Shown here one piece after another: positions 18,348 to 27,315 of a stretch of 64,000 nucleotides of DNA. The notes beneath the pieces are model-generated. The model was given only the letters and a program-made list of their open reading frames with translations, was not told the DNA's origin and searched no databases. This stretch comes from an uncultured Brachyspira sp. (lineage in GTDB: Bacteria; Spirochaetota; Brachyspiria; Brachyspirales; Brachyspiraceae). The position numbers and the translations under genes are program-made. Each line of letters starts with the position of its first letter. The stretch's first letter is position 1. The stretch is from positions 25,579 to 89,578 of the forward strand of contig NZ_CAJUPR010000005.1 of the NCBI RefSeq assembly GCF_910588665.1, read 5' to 3'.

Positions 18348-18696
18348 ACCCCCAAGTATAAATTTTTTCTATATGCTGATCATCTAGTCTGTAAAAAACA
18401 TGAAGCCCAACTTTTCTTTTTTTTACTACTCTAGCCTGCCAAAGCATCTTTAAATGCTGGGAAACTGAAGGCTGCTTCATATTAAGCAAAGATGATAATT
18501 CATGCACGCATAATTCTTTCTCGCTCAATGCTGATATGATTTTAAGTCTTGTAGAATCCGAAAATACGGAAAAAAATCCTGCTAAAAGAGAAAACTCTTC
18601 ATCATCAGGAAGTTTCGGAATAAATGAAGATATGCCTGTATATGTTATACCCGCTTCGCAGTCATCATCATCATTTACAATATCTTCTCTTTTCAT
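18328..18696 (-). CDS. ArsR/SmtB-family metal-responsive repressor
   Basis: The 122-residue protein has a winged helix with the recognition region LLNMKQPSVSQHLKMLW. The motif ELCVHEL (C63, H65) is in the alpha-3 metal-site position used by SmtB/CadC relatives, and C13 lies in an acidic N-terminal arm (DDDDC), so a CadC-like site using N-terminal and alpha-3 cysteines is possible. It should repress its own operon with the downstream P-type ATPase until Zn, Cd or Pb binds. A 15-bp perfect inverted repeat lies 13 bp upstream of the ATG. Metal identity is inference. Confidence 0.92.
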   Translation of the reverse strand: MKREDIVNDDDDCEAGITYTGISSFIPKLPDDEEFSLLAGFFSVFSDSTRLKIISALSEKELCVHELSSLLNMKQPSVSQHLKMLWQARVVKKRKVGLHVFYRLDDQHIEKIYTWGYEHVKE

Positions 18697-18708
18697 TTTA
18701 CGCTCCTT

Positions 18709-18746
18709 TATATAAGTATATTATTATATTATAATATACTTATATA
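18709..18746. promoter_or_regulatory. palindromic operator candidate for the ArsR-ATPase operon
   Basis: TATATAAGTATATTA (18709-18723) and TAATATACTTATATA (18732-18746) are perfect inverted complements with an 8-bp spacer, immediately upstream of the regulator gene. ArsR-family operators are A+T-rich dyads overlapping the promoter, which fits. The 18697-18926 intergenic region is otherwise featureless. Confidence 0.7.
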
Positions 18747-18926
18747 ATAATTAAGTCAATAGCAAAAAACAATTTTATAAAATTATTAATAAATAACTAT
18801 GGATAAAAAAGAATAGCAAATTATTTATTTTTAATATATAATATTTAATGTTTTTCATTTTTTAACGAATTTTCAAATTTTACAAAAAATTACAAAGCAG
18901 GCATAATAATTAAAGGATTTTTAGAT

Positions 18927-20909
18927 ATGTACATTTTTAAAAAACAAGATAAAGATTTCAGGAATCTTACTAATGAAGAAATAAACTTTCTGAAATCTCA
19001 GGGCTGTTCTTCTCAGTCTTGGGAAAAAATATTCATAAAAAATGTTGATTTAAGCAGAATAAAAGATGTTCAGTTTCATGGCAAAATAAAAATCAATGAT
19101 CTTAACGGTGCTGTAAAATATCATAAAAAATTAAAATTACTCGCTTCAATAAACAGGGCATCTTTAATAGATGTATTTATAAACGGAAATGTATATATAA
19201 ATAATGTAGGAAGATTTATATCAAATTATAAAATAGAAAAAGGCGTTATAATAGAAAATGCAGGATCAATATGCATGGAAGGTAAAAGCAGCTTCGGCAA
19301 CGGAGTGGAAACTTCGCCTATTATTGAAGGCGGAGGAAGAAGCGTAAAAATATTTAACAGGCTTAATTCTCATATAGCATATTTAACTGCAATATACAGA
19401 CATAAAAAATTAATGCGTAAAAAAATTAATTCTATTATAGACGATTATACAAATCAGAAAACAAGAAAGTTCGGAAAAATTAAAAAGTATGCAAAAATAA
19501 TAAATGCAAGGCTTATAAAAAATTCTTTAATAGATCCTTATGCCACTATAGAAAATACAGATGAAATTAACAACACAACTGTAATAAGCACAAAAGAATG
19601 TCCTTCATATATAGGAACTTCAGTTATATTAAAAGATTCTATTGTTCTTAAAGGCGCTCATATAGTAGATGGTACACTAATTAAAAAAGCTTTTATAGGA
19701 GAAGGTGTAAAACTAGGAAGACAGTTTTCATGCGAGGATTCGCTTTTATTTGCAAACTGCGAAGGAGAACATGGAGAAATGTTTTCAATATTTGCAGGAC
19801 CTTATACGGTTACGCATCATAAAGCAACCCTTTTAATAGCAAGCTATTTTTCATTTTTCAATGCAGGAAGTGCTACAAATCAAAGCAATCATATGTATAA
19901 ATTAGGACCTTATCATCATGGTTTCATGGAAAGAGGATGCAAAACTGGGAGCAATTCATATATTATATGGCCTTCTCGCATAGGAGCTTTTTCAACTGTA
20001 ATAGGAGCTCACTATGATAATGTAGACACTTCTGATTTTCCTTTTTCTTATATAACAGAACATGGGTATCATCAGACAAGACTTATACCCGCTTTAAATT
20101 TATTCGGAGTGGGACTTTCAAGAGATGAAAATAAATGGAGAGAAAGAGACAGAAGAAAAGGAAACAAAAAAGATTTAATAATATTTGATGTATTTAGTCC
20201 GTATACTGTATCAAAGATGATTAATTCAGAATCTATTTTGGAAAATATAAAAAAAGAAAATCATAATGATAATAATGATTTTTTAACATACAAAAATATG
20301 ATAATAAAAAAATCTTCTTTAGATAAATATTCTAAAAGATATTCTATAGCAATAGATTTATACCTGCATAATAAAATACTTTCATATATTAATAATTCAG
20401 AAAGCATAGAGAAAATAATATTAAATTTACAATACAATAAAAATAATTTCTTTGAAAAATGGATTGATATAGGCGGACTTATATGTGCAAAACAAAGAGC
20501 AGACAATATTATTAAAGACTTAGAAAATAATAAAATAAACAATATAAAAACTTTGGTAGAAGAGTTTGAAAAATTATACCATATATATTCGGAAGATGAA
20601 AAATCATGGGTAATAAATACTGTAAAATCAAGATATAATATAAAAGATATAAATAAAGACATAATAAAAAAATTATTAGACAGGCATAAATTATTATTAG
20701 AAGAAACATACAATATATTTTATAAAGATATTCAAAAAGAATATGATATATCAAAAATGATAAGCTTCGGAATAGATGATAAAACTATTATGGAAAAAGA
20801 TTTTGAATCTGTAAGGGGAAATGTTAATGACAATGCATTTGTTATTAAATACAGAAAAGATATGGAAAATAAAATAAATGATATTAATAATATTATAAAT
20901 ATATTATAA
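18927..20909 (+). CDS. DUF4954 protein with left-handed beta-helix repeats
   Basis: The 660-residue protein begins with the DUF4954 signature (FRNLTNEEINFLKSQGCSSQSW, RIKDVQFHGKIKI). Residues about 200-330 show hexapeptide-like repeats (STKECPSYIGTSVILKDSIVLKGAHIVDG) and GEGVKLGRQF, consistent with a left-handed beta helix as in sugar-nucleotide acyl- and nucleotidyltransferases. Conserved histidine and glycine patches follow (TNQSNHMYKLGPYHHGFMER, GAHYDNVDTSDFPFSYI). The last ~200 residues are helical and lysine-rich. Function is not established; an acyl/nucleotidyltransferase-like role is only structural analogy. The ATG follows AAAGGA. Confidence 0.85.
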   Translation: MYIFKKQDKDFRNLTNEEINFLKSQGCSSQSWEKIFIKNVDLSRIKDVQFHGKIKINDLNGAVKYHKKLKLLASINRASLIDVFINGNVYINNVGRFISNYKIEKGVIIENAGSICMEGKSSFGNGVETSPIIEGGGRSVKIFNRLNSHIAYLTAIYRHKKLMRKKINSIIDDYTNQKTRKFGKIKKYAKIINARLIKNSLIDPYATIENTDEINNTTVISTKECPSYIGTSVILKDSIVLKGAHIVDGTLIKKAFIGEGVKLGRQFSCEDSLLFANCEGEHGEMFSIFAGPYTVTHHKATLLIASYFSFFNAGSATNQSNHMYKLGPYHHGFMERGCKTGSNSYIIWPSRIGAFSTVIGAHYDNVDTSDFPFSYITEHGYHQTRLIPALNLFGVGLSRDENKWRERDRRKGNKKDLIIFDVFSPYTVSKMINSESILENIKKENHNDNNDFLTYKNMIIKKSSLDKYSKRYSIAIDLYLHNKILSYINNSESIEKIILNLQYNKNNFFEKWIDIGGLICAKQRADNIIKDLENNKINNIKTLVEEFEKLYHIYSEDEKSWVINTVKSRYNIKDINKDIIKKLLDRHKLLLEETYNIFYKDIQKEYDISKMISFGIDDKTIMEKDFESVRGNVNDNAFVIKYRKDMENKINDINNIINIL

Positions 20910-20934
20910 TATAGTAAAAATACCCGGAGTTATT

Positions 20935-21804
20935 ATGATTATATATTCATTATCTATAAAGCTAAAAAGAGGATTTGAAGATATAATAGAAGCTGTAATA
21001 GAAAACGGAAAATTAAATATATTGGGTTTTAATACAGAGTTTTCAGCCGAAGACAGCAATACTGCCTTAGTAAATATATATAATGATAATGAAGATATAT
21101 TAAAAAACAATCTCACTATAATAGAAGGATATATTAAAGATATTGCAGACTACAGTATTTACATAAAAGAGTTAAAATCTGAAGAATATTTAACTTCATA
21201 TACAGATTTTTTAAAGCCTTTTGATATCGGAGATATTACTATAGTACCTAATCTGAAAGAATCTTATAATGAAAAAAATAAAAATCCGCTTTATATAGCA
21301 AAACAATATGCATTCGGTACAGGAACGCATGAAAGCACATCGCTAGCACTTGAAATGATTAAAGAATATGCAGTAAATAATGACATAACATCTAAACATA
21401 TTGCCGACATAGGATGCGGAAGCGGTATATTATCGCTTTTTTCATATAAGATAGGAGCAGTAAATATTACCTCTATAGATATAGACAATGATGCCGTTAA
21501 TTGTACGCTTGATAATGCATCATACAATAATATAAAAATAGATAATGTTATGACGGCAGGAGCAAAAGATTTAATTAATATGGGGTTAAAATTTGATTTA
21601 GTTATTGCCAATATAGAAACCGACATATTAGTAGAAATACTTCCAAGCTTAAGTGAATTATTAAAATCAAATTCTGTACTGATATTGTCTGGCATACTTC
21701 TGGAAAAAGAATCATTTATGAAAGATGCCGTAAGAGAAAATAATCTTAGTATTGTTTTAAGAAAATCAAAAAATGACTGGGTATCTTTAATGCTTAATAA
21801 TTGA
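20935..21804 (+). CDS. prmA: ribosomal protein L11 methyltransferase
   Basis: This 289-residue protein has a PrmA-type N-terminal substrate-recognition domain and a Rossmann methyltransferase domain. Recognisable motifs are AFGTGTHEST, the SAM-binding loop DIGCGSGILSLFS, the acidic ribose-binding strand SIDIDNDAV, and ANIETDIL in place of the NxxANxL signature. PrmA trimethylates L11 lysines and the N-terminus using S-adenosylmethionine. A GGAG ribosome site lies 6 bp before the ATG. It follows the DUF4954 gene by 25 bp and precedes proA by about 57 bp, so the three could form a transcript although the functions are unrelated. Confidence 0.93.
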   Translation: MIIYSLSIKLKRGFEDIIEAVIENGKLNILGFNTEFSAEDSNTALVNIYNDNEDILKNNLTIIEGYIKDIADYSIYIKELKSEEYLTSYTDFLKPFDIGDITIVPNLKESYNEKNKNPLYIAKQYAFGTGTHESTSLALEMIKEYAVNNDITSKHIADIGCGSGILSLFSYKIGAVNITSIDIDNDAVNCTLDNASYNNIKIDNVMTAGAKDLINMGLKFDLVIANIETDILVEILPSLSELLKSNSVLILSGILLEKESFMKDAVRENNLSIVLRKSKNDWVSLMLNN

Positions 21805-21861
21805 TTATATTTTTATAATATGTATAATATAGTATATATTAATAGAATAGGAAATCAAATT

Positions 21862-23160
21862 ATGCAATTAACAGATTTAGTAAAAAATGCTAAGAAAGCC
21901 GCTTATAAATTACAATCAATTAACAGCGATATAAAAAATAATGCTTTAATTGAAATAGCAAAAAAAATAGAAGAAAATAAAGATAAAATATTTGAAGAAA
22001 ATAAAAAAGACTTAGAATATGCTGAAAAACTTCTTTATGAGAATAAAATTTCAAAATCTATATTTAACAGATTAAAGCTAGATGAAAATAAATTAACGGA
22101 TATTATTTCGGGCATAAAAGATGTAGCAAAACTTGAAGATCCTATTAATAAAACATTATTAGAAACTGAAATTGATGATAATTTAATATTAAAAAAAATA
22201 TCATGTCCTATAGGACTTATAGCGGTAATATTCGAAGCGCGTCCAGATTGCCTATCTCAAATATCTTCTTTATGTATAAAATCTTCCAATGCCGTTATAC
22301 TTAAAGGCGGAAGCGAGGGAGAAAACACTAATAAGGCAATATTCAGGATAATAGAAGAAACTTTAAATAATATAAAAGAATTTCCAAAAAACTCCGTCAA
22401 TTTGGTATTTACAAGAGAAGATATAAAAGAATTATTATCAATGGATAAATATATAGACCTTATAATACCAAGAGGAGGAAATAGTTTAGTACAATATATA
22501 AAATCAAATACCAGCATACCCGTATTAGGACATGCCGACGGTATATGTCATCTATATATAGACGAATCTGCCAATCAGGAAAAAGCTTTAAAAATATGCT
22601 TGGACTCAAAGGCTCAGTATCCAAGCGCCTGCAATGCCGCAGAAACAATACTTATAAACAAAAATATAGCTTCACAATACCTTCCTAAACTTTATAAGCT
22701 ATTTAAAGAAAACGGCATAAAAATGAACGGTAATGAAGAAGTTATAAATATACTTAATAAATCTGATATAGAAGAAGTAAAAGAATGGCATTTTGAATAC
22801 GGAGATAAAGAAGTATCATTAAAAATAGTATCGGATACAGAAGAAGCATACAATCATATAAACAAATACGGCTCTCATCATACAGATTCAATAATATCTG
22901 AGAACAAAAAGAATATAGATAAATTTATGACTTATGTTGATTCTGCAAATGTATACTGCAATGCTTCAACAAGATTTTCTGACGGATTCAGATACGGTTT
23001 CGGTGCAGAAGTTGGTATTTCAACAAACAAAACGCATGCAAGAGGTCCTGTAGGATTGGAAGGATTAACCATATATAAATACAAAATTTTCGGCAATTAT
23101 CAGATAGTTGATGATTATGTAAATCATAAGTCTGATTTTAAACATAAAAGGATAAAATAA
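21862..23160 (+). CDS. proA: gamma-glutamyl phosphate reductase
   Basis: I prefer the ATG at 21862 (MQLTDLVKNAKKAA) because AGGAA sits 8 bp upstream; the in-frame ATG at 21820 would add 14 non-homologous residues. The 432-residue product is an aldehyde dehydrogenase-fold enzyme. Visible ProA motifs are PIGLIAVIFEARPD, ILKGGSEG, IIPRGGNSLVQYI and the catalytic cysteine in YPSACNAAE, ending with GAEVGISTNKTHARGPVGLEGL. It reduces gamma-glutamyl phosphate to the semialdehyde, the second step of proline synthesis. No proB or proC is adjacent, so the rest of the pathway must be encoded elsewhere. Confidence 0.96.
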   Translation: MQLTDLVKNAKKAAYKLQSINSDIKNNALIEIAKKIEENKDKIFEENKKDLEYAEKLLYENKISKSIFNRLKLDENKLTDIISGIKDVAKLEDPINKTLLETEIDDNLILKKISCPIGLIAVIFEARPDCLSQISSLCIKSSNAVILKGGSEGENTNKAIFRIIEETLNNIKEFPKNSVNLVFTREDIKELLSMDKYIDLIIPRGGNSLVQYIKSNTSIPVLGHADGICHLYIDESANQEKALKICLDSKAQYPSACNAAETILINKNIASQYLPKLYKLFKENGIKMNGNEEVINILNKSDIEEVKEWHFEYGDKEVSLKIVSDTEEAYNHINKYGSHHTDSIISENKKNIDKFMTYVDSANVYCNASTRFSDGFRYGFGAEVGISTNKTHARGPVGLEGLTIYKYKIFGNYQIVDDYVNHKSDFKHKRIK

Positions 23161-23234
23161 CTATATTTACAATGCCGATTTTAATTAGCTGAGTTTAATT
23201 TATAGAAGTAATAAATAATTAAAAAAGGTTCAAT

Positions 23235-24011
23235 ATGAAAAAAGAAAGCAGATTGGTAAAAAATAGAATTAAGACTGTAATATGTTCTGCAGTTTCTCTT
23301 ATTTGCGGAGGAATAGGAATACAAAAATTCTATTTGGGACAGACTAAGAGAGGAATATTATATGTTTTATTCTTCTGGACAGGAATACCTTATTTGCTTT
23401 GCATAGCAGATTTATTAAGATTTTCATTTATGAGCGATGAAGCTTTTAATTTGAAATACAATAAAGAATATATGGAAAAATTTTATTGCTGTAAAAACGA
23501 TGAAAAAGAAGAAAAAGATAATCAAAATATATTTGATGATGCTATAGAAGTTCAATACAGTTATGCATACGATGAAGAAATTAATAGAGTAAGTTTGAAT
23601 AAAAAAGAAGAGATAAATATTATTGCAAAAGCTTTAGAATATCATAAACTAATAAATGATACCGTTATATATATAAAAAATTATGAGTTTTCATCTTATG
23701 TAATACAATTAAATAGTTTATTTAAAGAAATAATAGATAAATCTGCAGATAATTCAGCAGAACTGGATAAAATGCTTGAATATAATATACCTACAGCATT
23801 GAAATTAATTAACTCTTATATAGAATTAACATCATCTGCCGTAAATAATAAAAATATAAATAATGTAAAATCAGAAATAAAAGATTCCATACTATCGGTT
23901 ATAGAGTTTTTAAAATGCATACTTTCAAAAATATATGAAAATAATATTATAGATATTACAAGCGATATTGATGTTCTTAAAACAACATTAAAAAAAGACG
24001 GATATGTTTAA
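23235..24011 (+). CDS. TM2-domain membrane protein with cytoplasmic helical tail
   Basis: The first ~75 residues form a TM2 domain: two membrane helices joined by a short loop, with the signature GGIGIQKFYLGQTKRGILY and the D/R motif IADLLRF. The remaining ~180 residues are soluble, mostly helical, and not recognisable. TM2 proteins have no single known function. The next gene, a 70-codon unknown, starts 25 bp downstream with its own strong ribosome site, so the pair probably forms an operon. AAAGG lies 6 bp before the ATG. Confidence 0.8.
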   Translation: MKKESRLVKNRIKTVICSAVSLICGGIGIQKFYLGQTKRGILYVLFFWTGIPYLLCIADLLRFSFMSDEAFNLKYNKEYMEKFYCCKNDEKEEKDNQNIFDDAIEVQYSYAYDEEINRVSLNKKEEINIIAKALEYHKLINDTVIYIKNYEFSSYVIQLNSLFKEIIDKSADNSAELDKMLEYNIPTALKLINSYIELTSSAVNNKNINNVKSEIKDSILSVIEFLKCILSKIYENNIIDITSDIDVLKTTLKKDGYV

Positions 24012-24036
24012 ATATAAATTATAAGGAGATTATGAT

Positions 24037-24249
24037 ATGGACAGCGATTCAGTATATAAAAGAGTTAATATCAATAAAGTTATAAAAAATATTCAAAAAA
24101 ATAACGCCGATATAACAGAAAGCAAAGCGGAGGATATGGCATATTTTATGATAAAAGAACTTAATAAAAAAGTTGCCTCTATGGTAAATGATTTTGAAAA
24201 CGGAGAAGGAGATTTTATGGCATGCTATTTTAATGCTGCCGATAAATAA
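24037..24249 (+). CDS. small hypothetical protein after the TM2 gene
   Basis: This 70-residue protein is preceded by a strong AAGGAG site 8 bp from the ATG and follows the TM2 gene by 25 bp, which supports it as a real gene. It is predicted helical (VNINKVIKNIQKNNADITES, YFMIKELNKKVASMVNDFEN), soluble, without cysteine clusters or a signal peptide. No family is recognised. Its context suggests a partner of the TM2 protein, but that is inference only. Confidence 0.65.
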   Translation: MDSDSVYKRVNINKVIKNIQKNNADITESKAEDMAYFMIKELNKKVASMVNDFENGEGDFMACYFNAADK

Positions 24250-24387
24250 TAATTAATTTTTTTTATTATTTATATTTTTATATGGTTATATATAGTATGA
24301 TTATATTTTATAAAAGTAAATTTTTCTGTATTGACTTTTTATATTTTAGTGATAAAAGTTAATTAATTAAAATTAAAGGAGAGTATT

Positions 24388-24699
24388 ATGGCTTTATCAG
24401 AAGATATTAAATCAGGATTTTATGCAGGCATTGGAATGATGCTTAAAGGAAAGGAAAAATTGGAAGAAGCGGCTCGTGAGTTTATTAAAGATAAGAATGT
24501 AAGCGCTGAAGAGGGAGAAAAATTTGTAAAGGATATGGTAAACAAAGCGTCTGAAACTAAAGATGAAGTTACTCAGTTTATAGATGAAAGAGTACAGAAG
24601 GTAATTGATAAAATTGGATATGTAAGAAAAGAAGAATATGATGCTATGAGAAAAGAGTTAGATGAATTAAAAGAATCTATAAACAAAAATCAGCAATAA
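24388..24699 (+). CDS. phasin/PhaI-like small coiled-coil protein
   Basis: The 103-residue protein is a helical, amphipathic polypeptide with the layout of the polyhydroxyalkanoate granule-associated (phasin-like) family: a glycine-containing first helix (GFYAGIGMMLKGKEKLEEAA), a turn containing VSAEEGEKFVKDMVNKA, and a C-terminal coiled coil (EYDAMRKELDELKESI). Homologues occur in organisms without polyhydroxyalkanoate, so granule binding is not implied. AAAGGAG precedes the ATG by 8 bp, and a 14-bp-stem terminator begins just after the stop codon, indicating a single-gene, strongly expressed transcript. Confidence 0.75.
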   Translation: MALSEDIKSGFYAGIGMMLKGKEKLEEAAREFIKDKNVSAEEGEKFVKDMVNKASETKDEVTQFIDERVQKVIDKIGYVRKEEYDAMRKELDELKESINKNQQ

Positions 24700-24700
24700 T

Positions 24701-24739
24701 AAAATAAGGAGTTTGATATATTATTAAACTCCTTATTTT
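24701..24739 (+). terminator. strong intrinsic terminator after the phasin-like gene
   Basis: AAAATAAGGAGTTT (24701-24714) and AAACTCCTTATTTT (24726-24739) are perfect complements with an 11-nt loop, and the right arm itself supplies the T tract. It may work in both directions. Confidence 0.85.
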
Positions 24740-24775
24740 ATATCACAATACATAATTATATCTTCAGGAAACATA

Positions 24776-26452
24776 ATGAATAGCATAAAATCTATAAACA
24801 GAGCAGGAGAAATTATATCTATAATAATAGCTTACGGCTTCAGAGATATTATAGCAATAACTCCCATATTAAAAATAATAAAAAATCCTATAGACAAATT
24901 CAATATAAAATATAAAGGCGTAGATTTAAGAAAATATACAAGAGCTGAAAGAATAAGAATGGCATGCGAAGATTTGGGCACTACTTTTATAAAACTTGGA
25001 CAAATAATTTCAAACAGAACAGATATACTTCCGAAAGATGTTATAGCAGAATTAAGCAAGCTTCAAAATCATGTTAAGCCTTTTGATGATAATACTGCAA
25101 GATTAATAATAGAAGAAGAGCTCGGAGCTAAAATAGAAGATATTTTTGAATCATTTGAAGCATCTCCTAAAGCCAGTGCATCTATTTCTCAGGTTCATAC
25201 CGCTGTTTTAAAAAACGGCGAAAAAGTTGCCATAAAAGTAAAAAGACCAGATATAGAAGAAAATATACTTACTGATATAGAGATTATAGTATGGCTGTCA
25301 AATATTATAGAAAAATATAATGAAGAATTCGCTTTAATGCAGCCGCAAAAATTAATAAGCGCTTTTAAATCTCAGCTTTTGCAGGAATTAGATTTTAATT
25401 TTGAAAAAAACAATACTTTAAAATTTGCAAAATATTTCAAAAATAATAAAAATATAAAAATAGCAAAAGTATATGACGAATACAGCACTAAAAACATATT
25501 AACTATGGAATATATAGATGGTATAAAAATATCTGATATATCGCCTGACGATGAAAAATATGATAGAAAAAAACTAGTCTCTATTGGAATAGATGCCGTA
25601 TTGGAGCAAATTTTTATGCTTGGATTTTTTCATGCTGATCCTCATCCTGGAAATCTAATGGTTTTGGAAAATAATATATTATGTTTTTTAGATTTCGGAA
25701 TGATAGGATTTATTCCGCCGAACTCAAAAGAAGCTTTTTCCTCTCTTATTATAAGTATAAGCTCCGCAGATTATTTAGATCTTTCTAATGCTATACTGAA
25801 TCTATGCTATCACAGCGAGATAAATAATATAGATGAATTTAATACGGCAATATTTATTTTAGTAAGCAAATATATTGATATGCCTTTGGATAATATCAAT
25901 ATAGAAGATGTATTCAATGAGCTTATATCTATTATAAAAGAATTCCGTTTAACTTTGCCGAGCAATATTATGCTTTTAATAAAATCTTTAATAGTTCTTG
26001 AAGGGGTAGCTAGAAATTTAGATAAAGATGTGAAACTAATAGAACATATTAAACCTTTTGCCTTCAGATATGTTAAAGATCAAATAAAACCTGATAATAT
26101 ATTTAGGCAGTTAAAAAAATTAATATCAGGGTATTCTAATATATTAAAAGAGTTTCCAAGCGATATAGCAGAACTGATTTCAGTGATAAAAAAGGGAAGC
26201 ATGAAAATTCAGCTTGAACATAAAAATTTAGAATCATTATCTGCCATATTAGACGGTTTAGCCGACAGATTAAGCTATTCTATAGTTTTGGCTTCTTTAA
26301 TTATGTCCAGTGCCTTAATTATAACAAGTAAAATGCCTCCTTTATTTAAGGGAACATCGGTTATAGGAATGATAGGATTTGCTTTATCTGCAGTAATGGG
26401 ATTTATTATGATAATAAGCAGATTCATAAAAAATTATGTCAAGAAAAAATAA
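24776..26452 (+). CDS. AarF/UbiB/ABC1-family atypical kinase
   Basis: The 558-residue protein has the KxGQ motif (FIKLGQIISNRTDILP), the alanine-rich nucleotide loop (ASPKASASISQVH), VAIKVKRP with the ATP-positioning lysine, catalytic-loop HADPHPGN, and DFGMIGF in the metal-binding position. Two membrane helices close the C-terminus. UbiB relatives support ubiquinone synthesis or lipid homeostasis, but this organism type is not expected to make ubiquinone and no ubi or menaquinone genes are near, so the substrate is open. An AGGAA site is 5 bp before the ATG. It is probably transcribed separately from the phasin-like gene because a terminator lies between. Confidence 0.9.
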   Translation: MNSIKSINRAGEIISIIIAYGFRDIIAITPILKIIKNPIDKFNIKYKGVDLRKYTRAERIRMACEDLGTTFIKLGQIISNRTDILPKDVIAELSKLQNHVKPFDDNTARLIIEEELGAKIEDIFESFEASPKASASISQVHTAVLKNGEKVAIKVKRPDIEENILTDIEIIVWLSNIIEKYNEEFALMQPQKLISAFKSQLLQELDFNFEKNNTLKFAKYFKNNKNIKIAKVYDEYSTKNILTMEYIDGIKISDISPDDEKYDRKKLVSIGIDAVLEQIFMLGFFHADPHPGNLMVLENNILCFLDFGMIGFIPPNSKEAFSSLIISISSADYLDLSNAILNLCYHSEINNIDEFNTAIFILVSKYIDMPLDNINIEDVFNELISIIKEFRLTLPSNIMLLIKSLIVLEGVARNLDKDVKLIEHIKPFAFRYVKDQIKPDNIFRQLKKLISGYSNILKEFPSDIAELISVIKKGSMKIQLEHKNLESLSAILDGLADRLSYSIVLASLIMSSALIITSKMPPLFKGTSVIGMIGFALSAVMGFIMIISRFIKNYVKKK

Positions 26453-26469
26453 GCCCCAATAAGGGGCTT
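26451..26469 (+). terminator. terminator overlapping the end of the AarF gene
   Basis: AAGCCCC and GGGGCTT pair around a 5-nt loop, and the first bases overlap the TAA stop codon. Only a short T run follows, so strength is uncertain. Confidence 0.65.
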
Positions 26470-26477
26470 TAACAAAG

Positions 26478-26550
26478 CTCCGAGAACAGGGCTCGAACCT
26501 GCGACCCGGTGATTAACAGTCACCTGCTCTACCGACTGAGCTATCTCGGA
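26478..26550 (-). tRNA. tRNA-Asn (anticodon GTT)
   Basis: The minus strand folds as a standard 73-nt tRNA: acceptor TCCGAGA/TCTCGGA with discriminator G, D arm AGCTCAGTCGGTAGAGC, anticodon loop CTGTTAA, and T arm with GGTTCGAGCC. The GTT anticodon reads asparagine codons. The CCA end is not encoded, so it must be added by nucleotidyltransferase. It is isolated between convergent-looking protein genes. Confidence 0.97.
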
Positions 26551-26615
26551 TTATCCTTTAATGTGTAAATATTATAGCATAAATAAAAAAAATGTCAATA
26601 GATAATATATATTTT

Positions 26616-27146
26616 TTATTTATATGAACTAAAATAACTAAGTATTTCATTATATTTAGAAGATTTATTTCCAGATAACGACAAATAAGCATTTAAATAA
26701 TTATAAACATTTTTTCCGTATTCTTTTTCTTTCTCTTTATCATTTTTATTTACGGCATCATCAAACTTTTTTTTATATATTAATGCAAGTCTGTAATTTG
26801 AATTAGGATCCGCTCTCAATTCTAAAGCTTTTTTATATAATTCTATTATTTTATCTTCTTTAAACTCTTTAGACAAATAAGAAGCTCCGTACATATAAAT
26901 ATCTCCTAATATAGGATATGACGGATGCTTTTTTAATTTCTCCATTCCCTTAGAATCTAAAACATTGATATAAGCTTTTAATTTTGTATATGCATTTATA
27001 CTTCCGTCAAATTCAGATAATGTTCTTGCATATCCAGCAGCTCTGTCTAATTCCTGATCATTGCTAGGAGTTACTGGCACGGTAAAGTCTTCCTGAGAAA
27101 ATAATAAAGTATTAAAAATAAATAATATAACTATCCTAAGCTTCAT
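26616..27146 (-). CDS. exported TPR-like protein
   Basis: The 176-residue protein starts with a short signal peptide (MKLRIVILFIFNTLLFS) followed by a helical region. The segment EDKIIELYKKALELRADPNSNYRLALIYKKKFDDAV reads as one to two tetratricopeptide repeats, usually a protein-protein interaction scaffold. It presumably works in the periplasm. It lies alone between tRNA-Asn and the divergent DUF4912 gene, and no partner is evident. Confidence that it is a gene is high; its function is unknown. Confidence 0.75.
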   Translation of the reverse strand: MKLRIVILFIFNTLLFSQEDFTVPVTPSNDQELDRAAGYARTLSEFDGSINAYTKLKAYINVLDSKGMEKLKKHPSYPILGDIYMYGASYLSKEFKEDKIIELYKKALELRADPNSNYRLALIYKKKFDDAVNKNDKEKEKEYGKNVYNYLNAYLSLSGNKSSKYNEILSYFSSYK

Positions 27147-27254
27147 TTATTCTCCTATAAAAATTATACTAACAAAATAATATATGTATATTATTTATTA
27201 TCGTAATAATTAAAATCCTGTAAACTTAAAAAAGTAAAAAAGTGAATTTAATTG

Positions 27255-27282
27255 TTGACAATAAAAGTATTTATTCTATAAT
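27255..27282 (+). promoter_or_regulatory. sigma70-type promoter for the DUF4912 gene
   Basis: TTGACA (27255) and TATAAT (27277) are both consensus, with a 16-bp spacer, and the start codon is about 33 bp downstream. Confidence 0.8.
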
Positions 27283-27315
27283 GGTTTATAAAATATAAAT
27301 TTATGGAGATATTTA

